Below, one piece after another: positions 46,350-54,877 of a stretch of DNA of 64,000 nucleotides (within the stretch, counting starts at the first letter, position 1; each line of letters opens with the position of its first letter). Under the pieces are notes generated by a model that worked only from the letters and a program-made list of their open reading frames with translations, made no database searches and was not told the DNA's origin. The translations under genes were made by a program, and so were the position numbers. The DNA is from Aquicella siphonis (GTDB taxonomy: Bacteria > Pseudomonadota > Gammaproteobacteria > DSM-16500), in contig NZ_LR699119.1 of NCBI RefSeq assembly GCF_902459485.1, forward strand, positions 620,001 to 684,000, in the 5' to 3' direction.

Positions 46350-46985
46350 AACCCACCTCCACCCTCGTTATTTTGCTCTTTGATTTAAGTATAGTTGTTA
46401 AAACAAAAAGGAGGGATGAAGGTGAAAAATTCGTAGTTAATTCAATCAGGTCTGTTGATAATTCACGGCGTTTTTGCGCAAATCAACCCTATGAAACTAT
46501 GAGTGATTTGCCCGCTAACTTTATTTCTCCAAGCTGACTTTTACTGATTTTGGCATGCCAAGCGACGTCATTTTGTGAAGAATTCTAGCCATAATGGCAG
46601 CCTACACCAGGTCTTGACCCCGACGGACTTTTATTCACGGCTATCTCTATCTCGATGTTTGCGCGCTGCGCCAAACATTAAGTCGATGGGTGTAATAAGA
46701 ATTAATGTAATGCGGCGCTCCGCCATCCTTAGGTATCAATACTGATGATGTGATTTGCAGGTGGATTTTTCTCAGAAAAAATGCGGCTCAGTATAATGAA
46801 AGTGGAATAATACGGCGTGCTGAACAACCCCAGTGTCCATGTCATTGGATCTTTCAACATCAGAAAACACCACTGCTTGTCGGTCGAATGCCGGTTGACG
46901 CTATATTTGTATCCGTTGTTTTCGGCGCCGCTGCAGCAGCGGTAGCTGTCAGGACAGCGACTGATGCAGGAGCTTCCATTGCACG
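46350..46985. other. Gap with no recognised gene
   Basis: 636 bases. Only short overlapping open frames occur, on both strands, without homology I recognise. Composition varies along it (AT-rich, then a GC-richer part near 46600-46700), as in degraded insertion sequences inside the island. Confidence 0.4.
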
Positions 46986-47455
46986 TTAAACTTGTACTCG
47001 AATAAACATGGACGCTGCGCTCACGGGTCGTTGTTTTGCACATCCCTCGAATGCACTACAATACTGCGTGCGGTCATGCTTACTCATTTCTCGTATCAAG
47101 TGTGAAACGTCCTGGTATGATACATTGGAAATGATTTTTATGAACTCAGCCAGTTCAATCACTGATTCTGCATCATCAGATTTACATTTCACCAGACCAA
47201 ACCTTTTAGGATCCCAGGAAGTCTGCCGCGATGTATTCCTCCAGGGATTATGCAGATGATATATCGATTGCCTAGATCATCGATATGAACGTTTGTAACA
47301 GCATAAGCATGTTTGCCATAAATACCCTGATATTTATTCTCAATACTCTCGTGTGTAGTCACAGTCATGGCATGACCCGCTTCCATTTCTTTCTGTATAA
47401 ACTCATAAATTTCAATGCTAGGCCTATCATATTTTCCATTACACATCGTAATCAC
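46986..47455 (-). pseudogene. Calpain-like protease, C-terminal remnant (frameshifted)
   Basis: The first frame (47455-47189) has YGKHAYAVTNVHIDDLGNRY, matching the His motif of the protease at 9626-11014 (RHTYAVTGCEEN...KYIFV). The second frame (to 46986) reads SWDPKRFGLVKCKSDDAESV and ELAEFIKIISNVSY, matching VVKIKSTDQSVSRMELSDF of the same protein. A frame change near 47215 joins them. The Cys-containing N-terminal part is missing. It is a second, decayed member of the same family. Confidence 0.6.
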
Positions 47456-47561
47456 AGAAGCGCCGCATTTCCAAGTCTGCCGATTCGTTTAAAAACGGGT
47501 CGTCTCCACGTAATTTATCGGCAGATTGAAACAAATATTCCTTGATATCATTCCTGCGCAT
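47439..47561 (-). pseudogene. Short coding remnant resembling an effector C-terminus
   Basis: A 40-residue frame encodes DIKEYLFQSADKLRGDDPFL and ends ESADLEMRRFCDYDV. The end recalls the C-terminus of the large ankyrin protein encoded next to it (MSEYDNMRRFDY). It may be a broken 3' end of a related gene. The similarity is short. Confidence 0.3.
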
Positions 47562-47615
47562 CTCCTCTTTGTCGTGTCCTGCGCTCGAATTGTTTCTTGA
47601 TTCATTCCGCGCTGA

Positions 47616-47640
47616 AGCCGATTATCAGTCCTAATCGGCT
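47616..47640. other. Perfect inverted repeat near the island end
   Basis: AGCCGATTA (47616-47624) pairs with TAATCGGCT (47632-47640), loop TCAGTCC. No T-run follows. It lies 50 bases inside the right edge of the island and could be a former terminator or part of an attachment region. Confidence 0.5.
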
Positions 47641-47690
47641 CAGGGGTTCAGTAGTCAGGAGTGCATATGGAGTGCAGGACGGGAAAATAG

Positions 47691-47743
47691 ACTATTCATA
47701 ATCAGTAGGTCCGTAGTTCGGGTCTGCGCGCCAACAGATGTAG
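47691..47743 (+). repeat. Degenerate copy of the tRNA-Thr 3' half (island right end)
   Basis: It reads ATTCATAATCAGTAGGTCCG and continues to GCGCGCCAACAGATGTAG, matching 40428-40481 (tRNA-Thr anticodon loop to 11 bases past the tRNA) at 43 of 50 positions. The acceptor pairing is destroyed, so it is not a functional tRNA. It is the expected second attachment repeat. Confidence 0.85.
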
Positions 47744-47784
47744 TAAAATCAATTAGCTAAATGTGGTCTTCCCCCATTTCAGGG

Positions 47785-47802
47785 GTGCTCACCTATGAGC
47801 AC
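47785..47802 (-). terminator. Hairpin downstream of the large ankyrin gene
   Basis: GTGCTCA (47785-47791) pairs with TGAGCAC (47796-47802), loop CCTA. A second stem, CCCC/GGGG around ATTTCA, follows on the minus strand. It is about 55 bases after the stop. The T-run is missing. Confidence 0.4.
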
Positions 47803-47856
47803 AGTACTCTAATCCGAAGCCGAGAGTTTTCAAGGTTCCGAAGCCTATAAGAGCCT

Positions 47857-50800
47857 TTAATAGTCAAAACGTCGCATATTATCGTATTCAGACATGTGCT
47901 CTGTCTTGCTATCCATAAAATCTTTTTTGTCTTCTTCGCTGAGCGTGTCATAATGCGCGTCATATAATTCTCGTTCAAGATCAGCTCTTATTTTACCTTT
48001 CTTTTCCTTGCTAGAAGTAAAGAATGCGGAATAATTATCTACATATTTCTTCGCTGCGCTTTTGTACATATCCATTTCATCATAGATTTGACAATATGTA
48101 GCAATGGGCGCGGCAATTGCTTTGAAATCATAATCCCGGTTTTGAGAAATAGCTGCGTGCAAATTTATCAAAGCTGTATAATAATTACTTTGAAAAAGGC
48201 CAAAAAATCCCTGATCAAATTTATTGGCTTCACTGAGAATGAAATTCAATAATTTTTTGCGCGACTGAAGATCGGGATTCGGATTATTAAGATCATTAAT
48301 ATGAGCGTTGATCTTTTTTAATATCTTTTTCCAGCTTGTTCTTCGCTTATAGTAATCGCTGCCGTTATAATACCCAGTGATTGAAGCAAATAATCCTGAG
48401 GTAACGCCAGCACGTCTTTTGAGATAATGATTAACCTTCCGTATCGCAGTCAGCACAGGATCTTTTGTTCCGGAAGAAACAGGTTGCGTTCCGACTGATG
48501 TTGATTGTGTCTCAGTTGTTGGTGTTGATACAGTTGCTTGAGAATGGGCTCTATCAGTCTTTGCTCTGGCTCGCGCTCTAAAATGCTGGATCTGTTCTTT
48601 GGTAAACAGATGGGAAACATCAATTGATTTTGATTCACCATTGACTCGAATTCGTAGGCCGAACAAATGTTCTTTGGCATCTGTGTTTTGTTTGGCTGTG
48701 TTTCTGTCTATGGTAACCTCATAATACGAGTGATTATTTGCGTCGCGTAATTTTTTAAGACCCATATCTTCAAACAAGCTAATGATACCAGTTGTATAGA
48801 TTTTTAATGTAATGGTTCCATTTTGTTCTCTGGGAACAATTTCTAAATTTCCATCTCGGACAAATCGGCGTAAGGATCGTTCAAGGTCATTTACCGTAAT
48901 AAAACAATCATCCGCGTTGCTGCCAATTTTTCCACTGACAGGAATGGGAATAGTTACTGCTACCTTATGAATAAATTCTTCTGTGAGGTTATTTAATTCC
49001 GCTTTTAATTGGTTCTGTCTTGTTATATGTTCGGTTAAATAACCTTGATGCTTTTCTGATTTATTTTTTTTCTTGGTTAAATCGCTTTTAATCGGGTCAA
49101 TTTGATCCACTTCTCTCTGTAAGGCTCGAATTTTATCGAGTTCAGGATATTGGCCTAATAACAATTTCTTTAATCTGACATCAGTGGTACCTGTGAATTG
49201 GATATGCCAATTATCGTTTTCCCACTTGTATCGAAATAATATTTTTCCTGACACATGTGTTTGTCTTATTTTAGTCAAGTCGGAATGAGTAGATTCTTGG
49301 ATTCCTTTTGGGATAACGCTTAAATTGACGGCATCAACAACACAGTCAGCAAAAATCTCATTTTCTCTGTTTTTATAGATGGTTGCTTTTGCTATTGTTT
49401 CGGCTCTAATATTTGGATTGCCTTGCATGATTAAATCTGCAGGGCCGGTAAAAATATCTTGTTGATATTTGCTGGAAATTGCCAAGCGTTCTTTATCATC
49501 AAGGTTTAGAATGCAAATTCTTTCTCTTTCTATATCGTTTTCTATCCAGTCTGGAAAAAATTCACTCTGATCATTCGTCGGACGCCCAGTAGTATTTAAC
49601 GTCTGCATGTGAGGAGCTGACGTGCGCTCATTAGGCGAAATCTCAATAAAATCATCTGAATTTATCGGGATATATGCAGGTAATTGGCTGCTATTCTCAC
49701 CCGATTTGACATCGGGGGAGGATGTAGCTTCCACGTAAAATGAACTAGGTTGATCATCGTTATGCAAATCGGCTCTTTCTGCTGTCACTTCAGTGCGTCG
49801 TCTATATTCCTGAAGCTGTTTAGCTTGTCTTTGCCGAGCTTCAGCGATATATTGTGCCCTGGTATGAATATCATTTTCTGACAGGGTAACTGGTTCGCCA
49901 GTGTATAAGAACGATACGCTGTGTTCAACTGTAATGGGGCCGCATCCATTGCCTGCATTTTCTTCATCTGTTCCTTGTTTGTATGTGCCATCAGTTTGTT
50001 GTATTGGTGTGCTCTGTATCATCTTAACGCTAGTAAAGCTTTTGTTTAATGCGGCAATGAACTTCCATTTTCGGTCTGAGTCTCTGCTTTCATCAAGATA
50101 GGATAAAACTGTTGAATCGAAGAAATGAGCAGTCACGCTTCCATATATCTGACGTAATAAATTTTTAAAAGGATCATTTGCGAGTATTTGATCAATTTTT
50201 TCCTGGTTGTCCATTAAGTGCGAGTGTATTTTATTGGCAATTTCAGAATTAATATCATCCAGCTGAATGCCAAAGGGTACGTAATGCCCGGAGCCTTCGC
50301 TGCCAAAATGAAGTGGAATCGCAATGCGTAATTGATTGATATTCTTGCCCTTGCTGATCTGATTTCTTATATAATGGAGCAATATTCGCAAGAAAAAATT
50401 GTCATCGCCGAAAATGCTGTCCTCATTCTGAGTGACTAACGAAAATGCGTCATACCCGCCATTTTTCTCTTTGATGGAGTCGGGTTGGATGAGAAATTCC
50501 GGATACCGTGATAATTCGTAAGATTCAATGCACGCATTTATCTCGTCAGCGTTATAGGCAGCGTCAGGCGAAGTGTCACGTTGTTGGGCTGACTCTTCTT
50601 CTGCGCCCTTCATTAAAATAGATGTTTCCGTGTTTTCTTGCAAAGAAGAAGTTGAAACAACAACTGTATTAAATCCTGATTTGTAATATCTATCGTGTTT
50701 GGTTATCACATCATCGGTGACTTTGAATTCTTTTGGCGCGGCCTGTCCCATGATATCTCTTTCAATGGCTTCAAGTGAATGATATCCGCAAGTCCAATTA

Positions 50801-52404
50801 TCCAAAATCATATTTTGATAACCAGTTTTGACTGTTTTTCTTTTAGTATGTGTCAGATGTTTTGATTGAGTGACATACGATTCGTCATAACTCCTGTTGA
50901 TGGAGTCTACTGTCGTTAGTGTTCCATCAGTCAAATCGCCTTTTATATAATGTCGGATAGAAACACCAAAATACGTATTGCTTTCCGCTAGGACGAATAT
51001 TTTTTTTGCATTGTTTAAGGCAAGTGTTCCATATTTTTTAGCAATAGCATCATTAGCCTTTTGCATAATATGGTCTAATGGTTGTGCCAGGTTTTCAAGC
51101 GTTGTTGGATGATGATTATCCTTGCCGGGATAATACATAATATAAAGCATACCATCATCTGACCTGCGGTATATCTTTGCGAGTTCTTTAGGATATCCAT
51201 CACCTGTAATGGCATCAATACAAGTAAATTGATGCTCATTAAAGATACCGCATGCAGCATAATATACGTCGTCAGGTTGTAATCGACTTTCGCGTTTAAA
51301 ACGACTTTCTATGACCGGTGTACCTGTTGGTATGGGTGGAGTATCAACCCCGATGTTATGTGCTTCTTGAGTATTGCCAAAGCCAAGAAGATCTTCGTCA
51401 TTATTTTCTAATTGTGTTTGAGATTCACGCGTAGTCACGGCATCTTGTTTTGGTTGAGACTGATTTTCAGTGACAGTCTTGTTATCAACAGGAGTAGGTT
51501 TTATTTCCTCAAAAACATCGGGCCATGCCTTGGCGGCATTTAGTAGCAGCTTGAATGGCTCTTTTCCGGTGCTAGTGAACCATGTTCTAGTATGTCCAAG
51601 GATTTTTAAATCAATCTTATCGTTTTTTAAATTATTTGTTATATTTATAAGAATATTTCTTATGACTTCCTCATCAATAACTGTTTCTGCAAATAATTTT
51701 TCTTTTTCACGATCTTGCTTAAAATCATATTTAATTTTGGCCGCCAATTCCTCATATAGAGAGCGGACGACATTAGGTCTAATATTGCCAACAACCCCAT
51801 TAGTTTTACTTATTAAATTGTCCCATAACGCCTGAGTATAGGCGTCAATGAGCATCTGTCTGACTTCTTTTGGTTGAATTTGCTCGTCATCCACATTGCT
51901 TGCGGGTTTCAATTTTTGACGAATTTTTTCAGCAAGTTGTGTGTTTTTAAAGGATAAGAGACTTTGTTCAAATTTTTCTTCTTCACCTATAGATTTGAAA
52001 TGATTTTGTACGAGTTTTATATCGGCTCCATTTTCAAATAATAATGAGATCAAGACTTCGTCTTCAAAATAGAACGCTAATTCCAGAGGCGTTAGCTGGA
52101 TGTTGTTCCCTTCTTCGATAGGAATTTTATCTACCAGATCAGGTCTTTTTACCAGTAATAATTGAATAATTGGTATATTTCCAGATATGACTGCCAAATG
52201 CAGGGGAGTCAAGCCGGTGCCTGTAATCTGGCCTCGCTTTACCTCTAAATTTGAATTCGCCCGTGAAATAGCATCAGCGCAAATCTCGTTGGTACGGGAA
52301 ACCTGATCGAGCACTTCAGGATTCTGAGTAATAATTTCCAAGCATCTCTCGAATTGTTTGCTTTTGATCGCTTCTGCTAAATCAAGAAATTGTCTGCTGT
52401 TCAT
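47857..52404 (-). CDS. Giant ankyrin protein with two candidate cysteine-protease modules, effector candidate
   Basis: 1515 residues from ATG 52404; an in-frame TTG at 52440 is less likely. Two ankyrin repeats lie at about 60-130 (LTPLHLAVISGNIPIIQLLL). Two later regions each show His, Asp-Ser, then Cys-Gly in order. Region 1 is RHY (His485), VDSIN (Asp500), NWTCGYHSLE (Cys539). Region 2 is GSGHYVPF (His707), FFDSTV (Asp763), GNGCGPITVE (Cys821). This is the order in CE-clan (Ulp1/C48-like) proteases, used by many bacterial deubiquitinase effectors. The rest is largely helical and low-complexity. No signal peptide. Enzyme activity is inference. Confidence 0.7.
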   Translation of the reverse strand: MNSRQFLDLAEAIKSKQFERCLEIITQNPEVLDQVSRTNEICADAISRANSNLEVKRGQITGTGLTPLHLAVISGNIPIIQLLLVKRPDLVDKIPIEEGNNIQLTPLELAFYFEDEVLISLLFENGADIKLVQNHFKSIGEEEKFEQSLLSFKNTQLAEKIRQKLKPASNVDDEQIQPKEVRQMLIDAYTQALWDNLISKTNGVVGNIRPNVVRSLYEELAAKIKYDFKQDREKEKLFAETVIDEEVIRNILINITNNLKNDKIDLKILGHTRTWFTSTGKEPFKLLLNAAKAWPDVFEEIKPTPVDNKTVTENQSQPKQDAVTTRESQTQLENNDEDLLGFGNTQEAHNIGVDTPPIPTGTPVIESRFKRESRLQPDDVYYAACGIFNEHQFTCIDAITGDGYPKELAKIYRRSDDGMLYIMYYPGKDNHHPTTLENLAQPLDHIMQKANDAIAKKYGTLALNNAKKIFVLAESNTYFGVSIRHYIKGDLTDGTLTTVDSINRSYDESYVTQSKHLTHTKRKTVKTGYQNMILDNWTCGYHSLEAIERDIMGQAAPKEFKVTDDVITKHDRYYKSGFNTVVVSTSSLQENTETSILMKGAEEESAQQRDTSPDAAYNADEINACIESYELSRYPEFLIQPDSIKEKNGGYDAFSLVTQNEDSIFGDDNFFLRILLHYIRNQISKGKNINQLRIAIPLHFGSEGSGHYVPFGIQLDDINSEIANKIHSHLMDNQEKIDQILANDPFKNLLRQIYGSVTAHFFDSTVLSYLDESRDSDRKWKFIAALNKSFTSVKMIQSTPIQQTDGTYKQGTDEENAGNGCGPITVEHSVSFLYTGEPVTLSENDIHTRAQYIAEARQRQAKQLQEYRRRTEVTAERADLHNDDQPSSFYVEATSSPDVKSGENSSQLPAYIPINSDDFIEISPNERTSAPHMQTLNTTGRPTNDQSEFFPDWIENDIERERICILNLDDKERLAISSKYQQDIFTGPADLIMQGNPNIRAETIAKATIYKNRENEIFADCVVDAVNLSVIPKGIQESTHSDLTKIRQTHVSGKILFRYKWENDNWHIQFTGTTDVRLKKLLLGQYPELDKIRALQREVDQIDPIKSDLTKKKNKSEKHQGYLTEHITRQNQLKAELNNLTEEFIHKVAVTIPIPVSGKIGSNADDCFITVNDLERSLRRFVRDGNLEIVPREQNGTITLKIYTTGIISLFEDMGLKKLRDANNHSYYEVTIDRNTAKQNTDAKEHLFGLRIRVNGESKSIDVSHLFTKEQIQHFRARARAKTDRAHSQATVSTPTTETQSTSVGTQPVSSGTKDPVLTAIRKVNHYLKRRAGVTSGLFASITGYYNGSDYYKRRTSWKKILKKINAHINDLNNPNPDLQSRKKLLNFILSEANKFDQGFFGLFQSNYYTALINLHAAISQNRDYDFKAIAAPIATYCQIYDEMDMYKSAAKKYVDNYSAFFTSSKEKKGKIRADLERELYDAHYDTLSEEDKKDFMDSKTEHMSEYDNMRRFDY

Positions 52405-52683
52405 AGATGAGATTTCCCGTTTTGTGAAAAATACTAACAATTTGATAATAATTATAGTTATATTTTCTTAAGAAAATATTTATTGTTATTAAGGAGTTAA
52501 ATATAGTTACCAATAATATGAAACCCAGTCTAATAAATGCAACTATTAGATGATGTAAGTTTATGTTTTAATTTGCAATTTTATCTATCTTGCTGCAAAA
52601 CACTCTGAGCGGATTAAGATGCTCTGTCTAATATGGCGCAATACCAGTTAATAGTTCAGTGGATATCTGGTGTGTGGCGCGCT

Positions 52684-52718
52684 CTTAAGGAAGGTTTAAG
52701 GCAATGACCATTTAATCT
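52684..52718 (+). promoter_or_regulatory. Candidate PmrA box upstream of the C58-type protease
   Basis: CTTAAG (52684-52689), GAAGG, TTTAAG (52695-52700) fits YTTAAK-N5-YTTAAK exactly. A -10-like TAATCT at 52713-52718 places the -35 over the box. It lies in a 396-base AT-rich gap between two divergent effector-like genes, about 100 bases before the start codon at 52801. Nothing coding is seen in this gap. Confidence 0.5.
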
Positions 52719-52800
52719 GTTTTTAATAATAATCAAATATAATTTTTACAAGCTATTATTTATATATAGATATTACAAAATATTATTATTAAAAATCTTT

Positions 52801-54771
52801 ATGGCTAAACATTCCCAGCTCGTACTTGCGCGTGTCCTTATAGACATTGAAAGCTACCAAAAGCAAAATAAGGCTATTTTGTCTGAGGAGGAAAATAACC
52901 TATTCAATGAATTGAAGAATAGAATTCGTTCCTTTGAGCATATTCAACGCGGTTGGTTACGAAGCTCGGGTATACTTGCTAATTATTGGAAGACAAAAAA
53001 ACTCCAGAAATCAAGCGAAATAACAATATCAAAACAATTTTTAAATATTACTCAAATTGATTTAATCGAAGAATCCATCGATGCAATGCAGCATGGTGCA
53101 GGATTTTCTTTGGCAATGATGGAGCAATTGTTCAAGGATATTGAAGATCCAAACGGGCGTTATCACAAGCTGGCAAGAAAGCATCGTCTACTCTTTGAAG
53201 AAATTAAAGCTTGCGTTAAAGGGGTAAAGCAAGCAGCTCAATCTATTTCTTTTAGCGTAAGCAAGTATAAATCCAGTAGTGTTTTATCAGACCCGCTCTA
53301 TCAATTTGCTAATCAATTGGGTGCAAGATTCATTCTTTCAATGCAAGGACTTGACCCTATTCGGGGAAGATTGAGTGAATCTATAGATTTTGAAGGCGTA
53401 TGTCATGGCCATGTAATAAAGTGGAAGGATGAAGTTGAATCGGCCGGAAAATATTTGGCATTGCCTAGACATGATGAAAAAACCTTTTCTTATCAAAATA
53501 ATCAAGGCCAAAAAGAACGCGGAATCATTTGCAAAAATGTAATGGATATTTGGGAAGCTGTTGATAATGTCATAGCATCACTCGACACTCATTTAATTTA
53601 CAAGCTTTCCTTTAATCGTCTGGATGCGGGCCATGCAATGGGATTGCGCAAATTAAAAACGGGGGAAATCGAATTTTTTGATCCTAATTTGGGGTTGTTT
53701 GTTTTTAAAAATAGCACATCATTCAGGGCTTGGATTATTCAATTATTTTTAGAATACAGGATGAATCATCAAGAGTGCATGATTGGGTTGAATCCTATTG
53801 GCAAACAGCCTAAAGGTGCGGTAGCAACCATACCAGAATTACAATTTTCAGATAGCAGCAACGTATTAAAGCTAAAGGCAAATAGTTTTGATAAGAAAGA
53901 AAAGGTTGTAAGTCATAGCGCTGTTTTATCAGCTTATTGTAGTGATTTGCAAGATGAGATTCTTGTTCAACAAGATGAGATGGTGGATTCAACCAGATCC
54001 AGAATCTATAGTGAAATTGAAAAATTAAAACAGAATAAGGTTGTTCAGGATGGAATTCATTTAAAAAGTGAAAAAAATAATCAAGATAAATATCATCTCT
54101 TGCTAAAAGAAAGAGCTATACATGCTATTAATGCAGAAATAGGCAGATTGCATGGAAATATATGGGGTAATTCTGAATCTAAAATCGACTCATTAAGAGA
54201 ATTACGCTGGAGAATTCATAGGGCTCATCCCTCTTTATCGCTTTCAACAGTGGTTGATCAGTGGTTATCTGACAAGCCGAAAGGACGTCAGAAAACCCAT
54301 CGACAAATTATCCAGGATCATCGGATAATTAATGACTCTCCCGCTAGGTCTTATGATTTTGTGAGAAATTTTGTTTCAAGGTATGAAATTAATCCGGCAA
54401 GTATACGTATCTTGCAAGCTAAGGTGCTGGATTTGATTGTCAAGTTCATGAGTCTTATGCGTGATCGCAATGAATTGCCATCAACTTTTAATGACATTAT
54501 TAATATCTTATCGCAGTATAATCATTCAAGTTTAAATGAATTGATTGGTAAAGTTAAACAAAGATGTTCTGAAAATTATACAGGATTTTTTGTGCGTATA
54601 ATAAAGGGACGTAAAGAAGAAGTCGATTCTTTTTATCAGGTCATGAGAAATATTCAGCCTCATCATCATCAATCACTCCTCAAAACCTCGCAAACCTTAC
54701 AAAACCTGCTAAATCAAATGCAAAAACAAAGTAAGCATCAGTCATCAATGAGTAGGCGTCATGTTGGCTGA
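52801..54771 (+). CDS. YopT/AvrPphB-type (C58) cysteine protease, effector candidate
   Basis: 656 residues. The C58 triad is clear: FEGVCHGHVIKW with Cys201, DAGHAMGLR with His278 and EIEFFDPNLGLFVF with Asp294. Spacing and the surrounding hydrophobic strands fit YopT, which cleaves lipidated Rho GTPases. The N-terminal 190 residues and the C-terminal 330 residues are helical and unlike YopT. No signal peptide. The C-terminus is polar and basic (SSMSRRHVG). A PmrA-like box stands upstream. A translocated host-directed protease is the likely role; the substrate is unknown. Confidence 0.82.
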   Translation: MAKHSQLVLARVLIDIESYQKQNKAILSEEENNLFNELKNRIRSFEHIQRGWLRSSGILANYWKTKKLQKSSEITISKQFLNITQIDLIEESIDAMQHGAGFSLAMMEQLFKDIEDPNGRYHKLARKHRLLFEEIKACVKGVKQAAQSISFSVSKYKSSSVLSDPLYQFANQLGARFILSMQGLDPIRGRLSESIDFEGVCHGHVIKWKDEVESAGKYLALPRHDEKTFSYQNNQGQKERGIICKNVMDIWEAVDNVIASLDTHLIYKLSFNRLDAGHAMGLRKLKTGEIEFFDPNLGLFVFKNSTSFRAWIIQLFLEYRMNHQECMIGLNPIGKQPKGAVATIPELQFSDSSNVLKLKANSFDKKEKVVSHSAVLSAYCSDLQDEILVQQDEMVDSTRSRIYSEIEKLKQNKVVQDGIHLKSEKNNQDKYHLLLKERAIHAINAEIGRLHGNIWGNSESKIDSLRELRWRIHRAHPSLSLSTVVDQWLSDKPKGRQKTHRQIIQDHRIINDSPARSYDFVRNFVSRYEINPASIRILQAKVLDLIVKFMSLMRDRNELPSTFNDIINILSQYNHSSLNELIGKVKQRCSENYTGFFVRIIKGRKEEVDSFYQVMRNIQPHHHQSLLKTSQTLQNLLNQMQKQSKHQSSMSRRHVG

Positions 54772-54877
54772 TTTTTGGATCTGTTGAATAATTTCGTCAC
54801 GCCACTTTCTTGGCAATATTTTCAATCGAATAGATTCTTTATCATTATAACGTATAATATAACGCATGATTTTAGAA

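Larger units (their letters stand above)
40424..47743. mobile_element. Genomic island at tRNA-Thr, about 7.3 kb, decayed
   Basis: The left edge is the 3' half of tRNA-Thr. The right edge is a copy of the same segment (47691-47743), identical at 43 of 50 aligned positions from ATTCGTAATC on. A second shared word, GGAGTGCATATGGAGTGCA, occurs near both ends (40533 and 47658 regions). Inside are a truncated tyrosine recombinase, IS3 and IS256 remnants, a YhcG nuclease and effector-like genes, and base composition drops to AT-rich. The degenerate right repeat and broken integrase suggest an old, fixed insertion. Confidence 0.7.
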
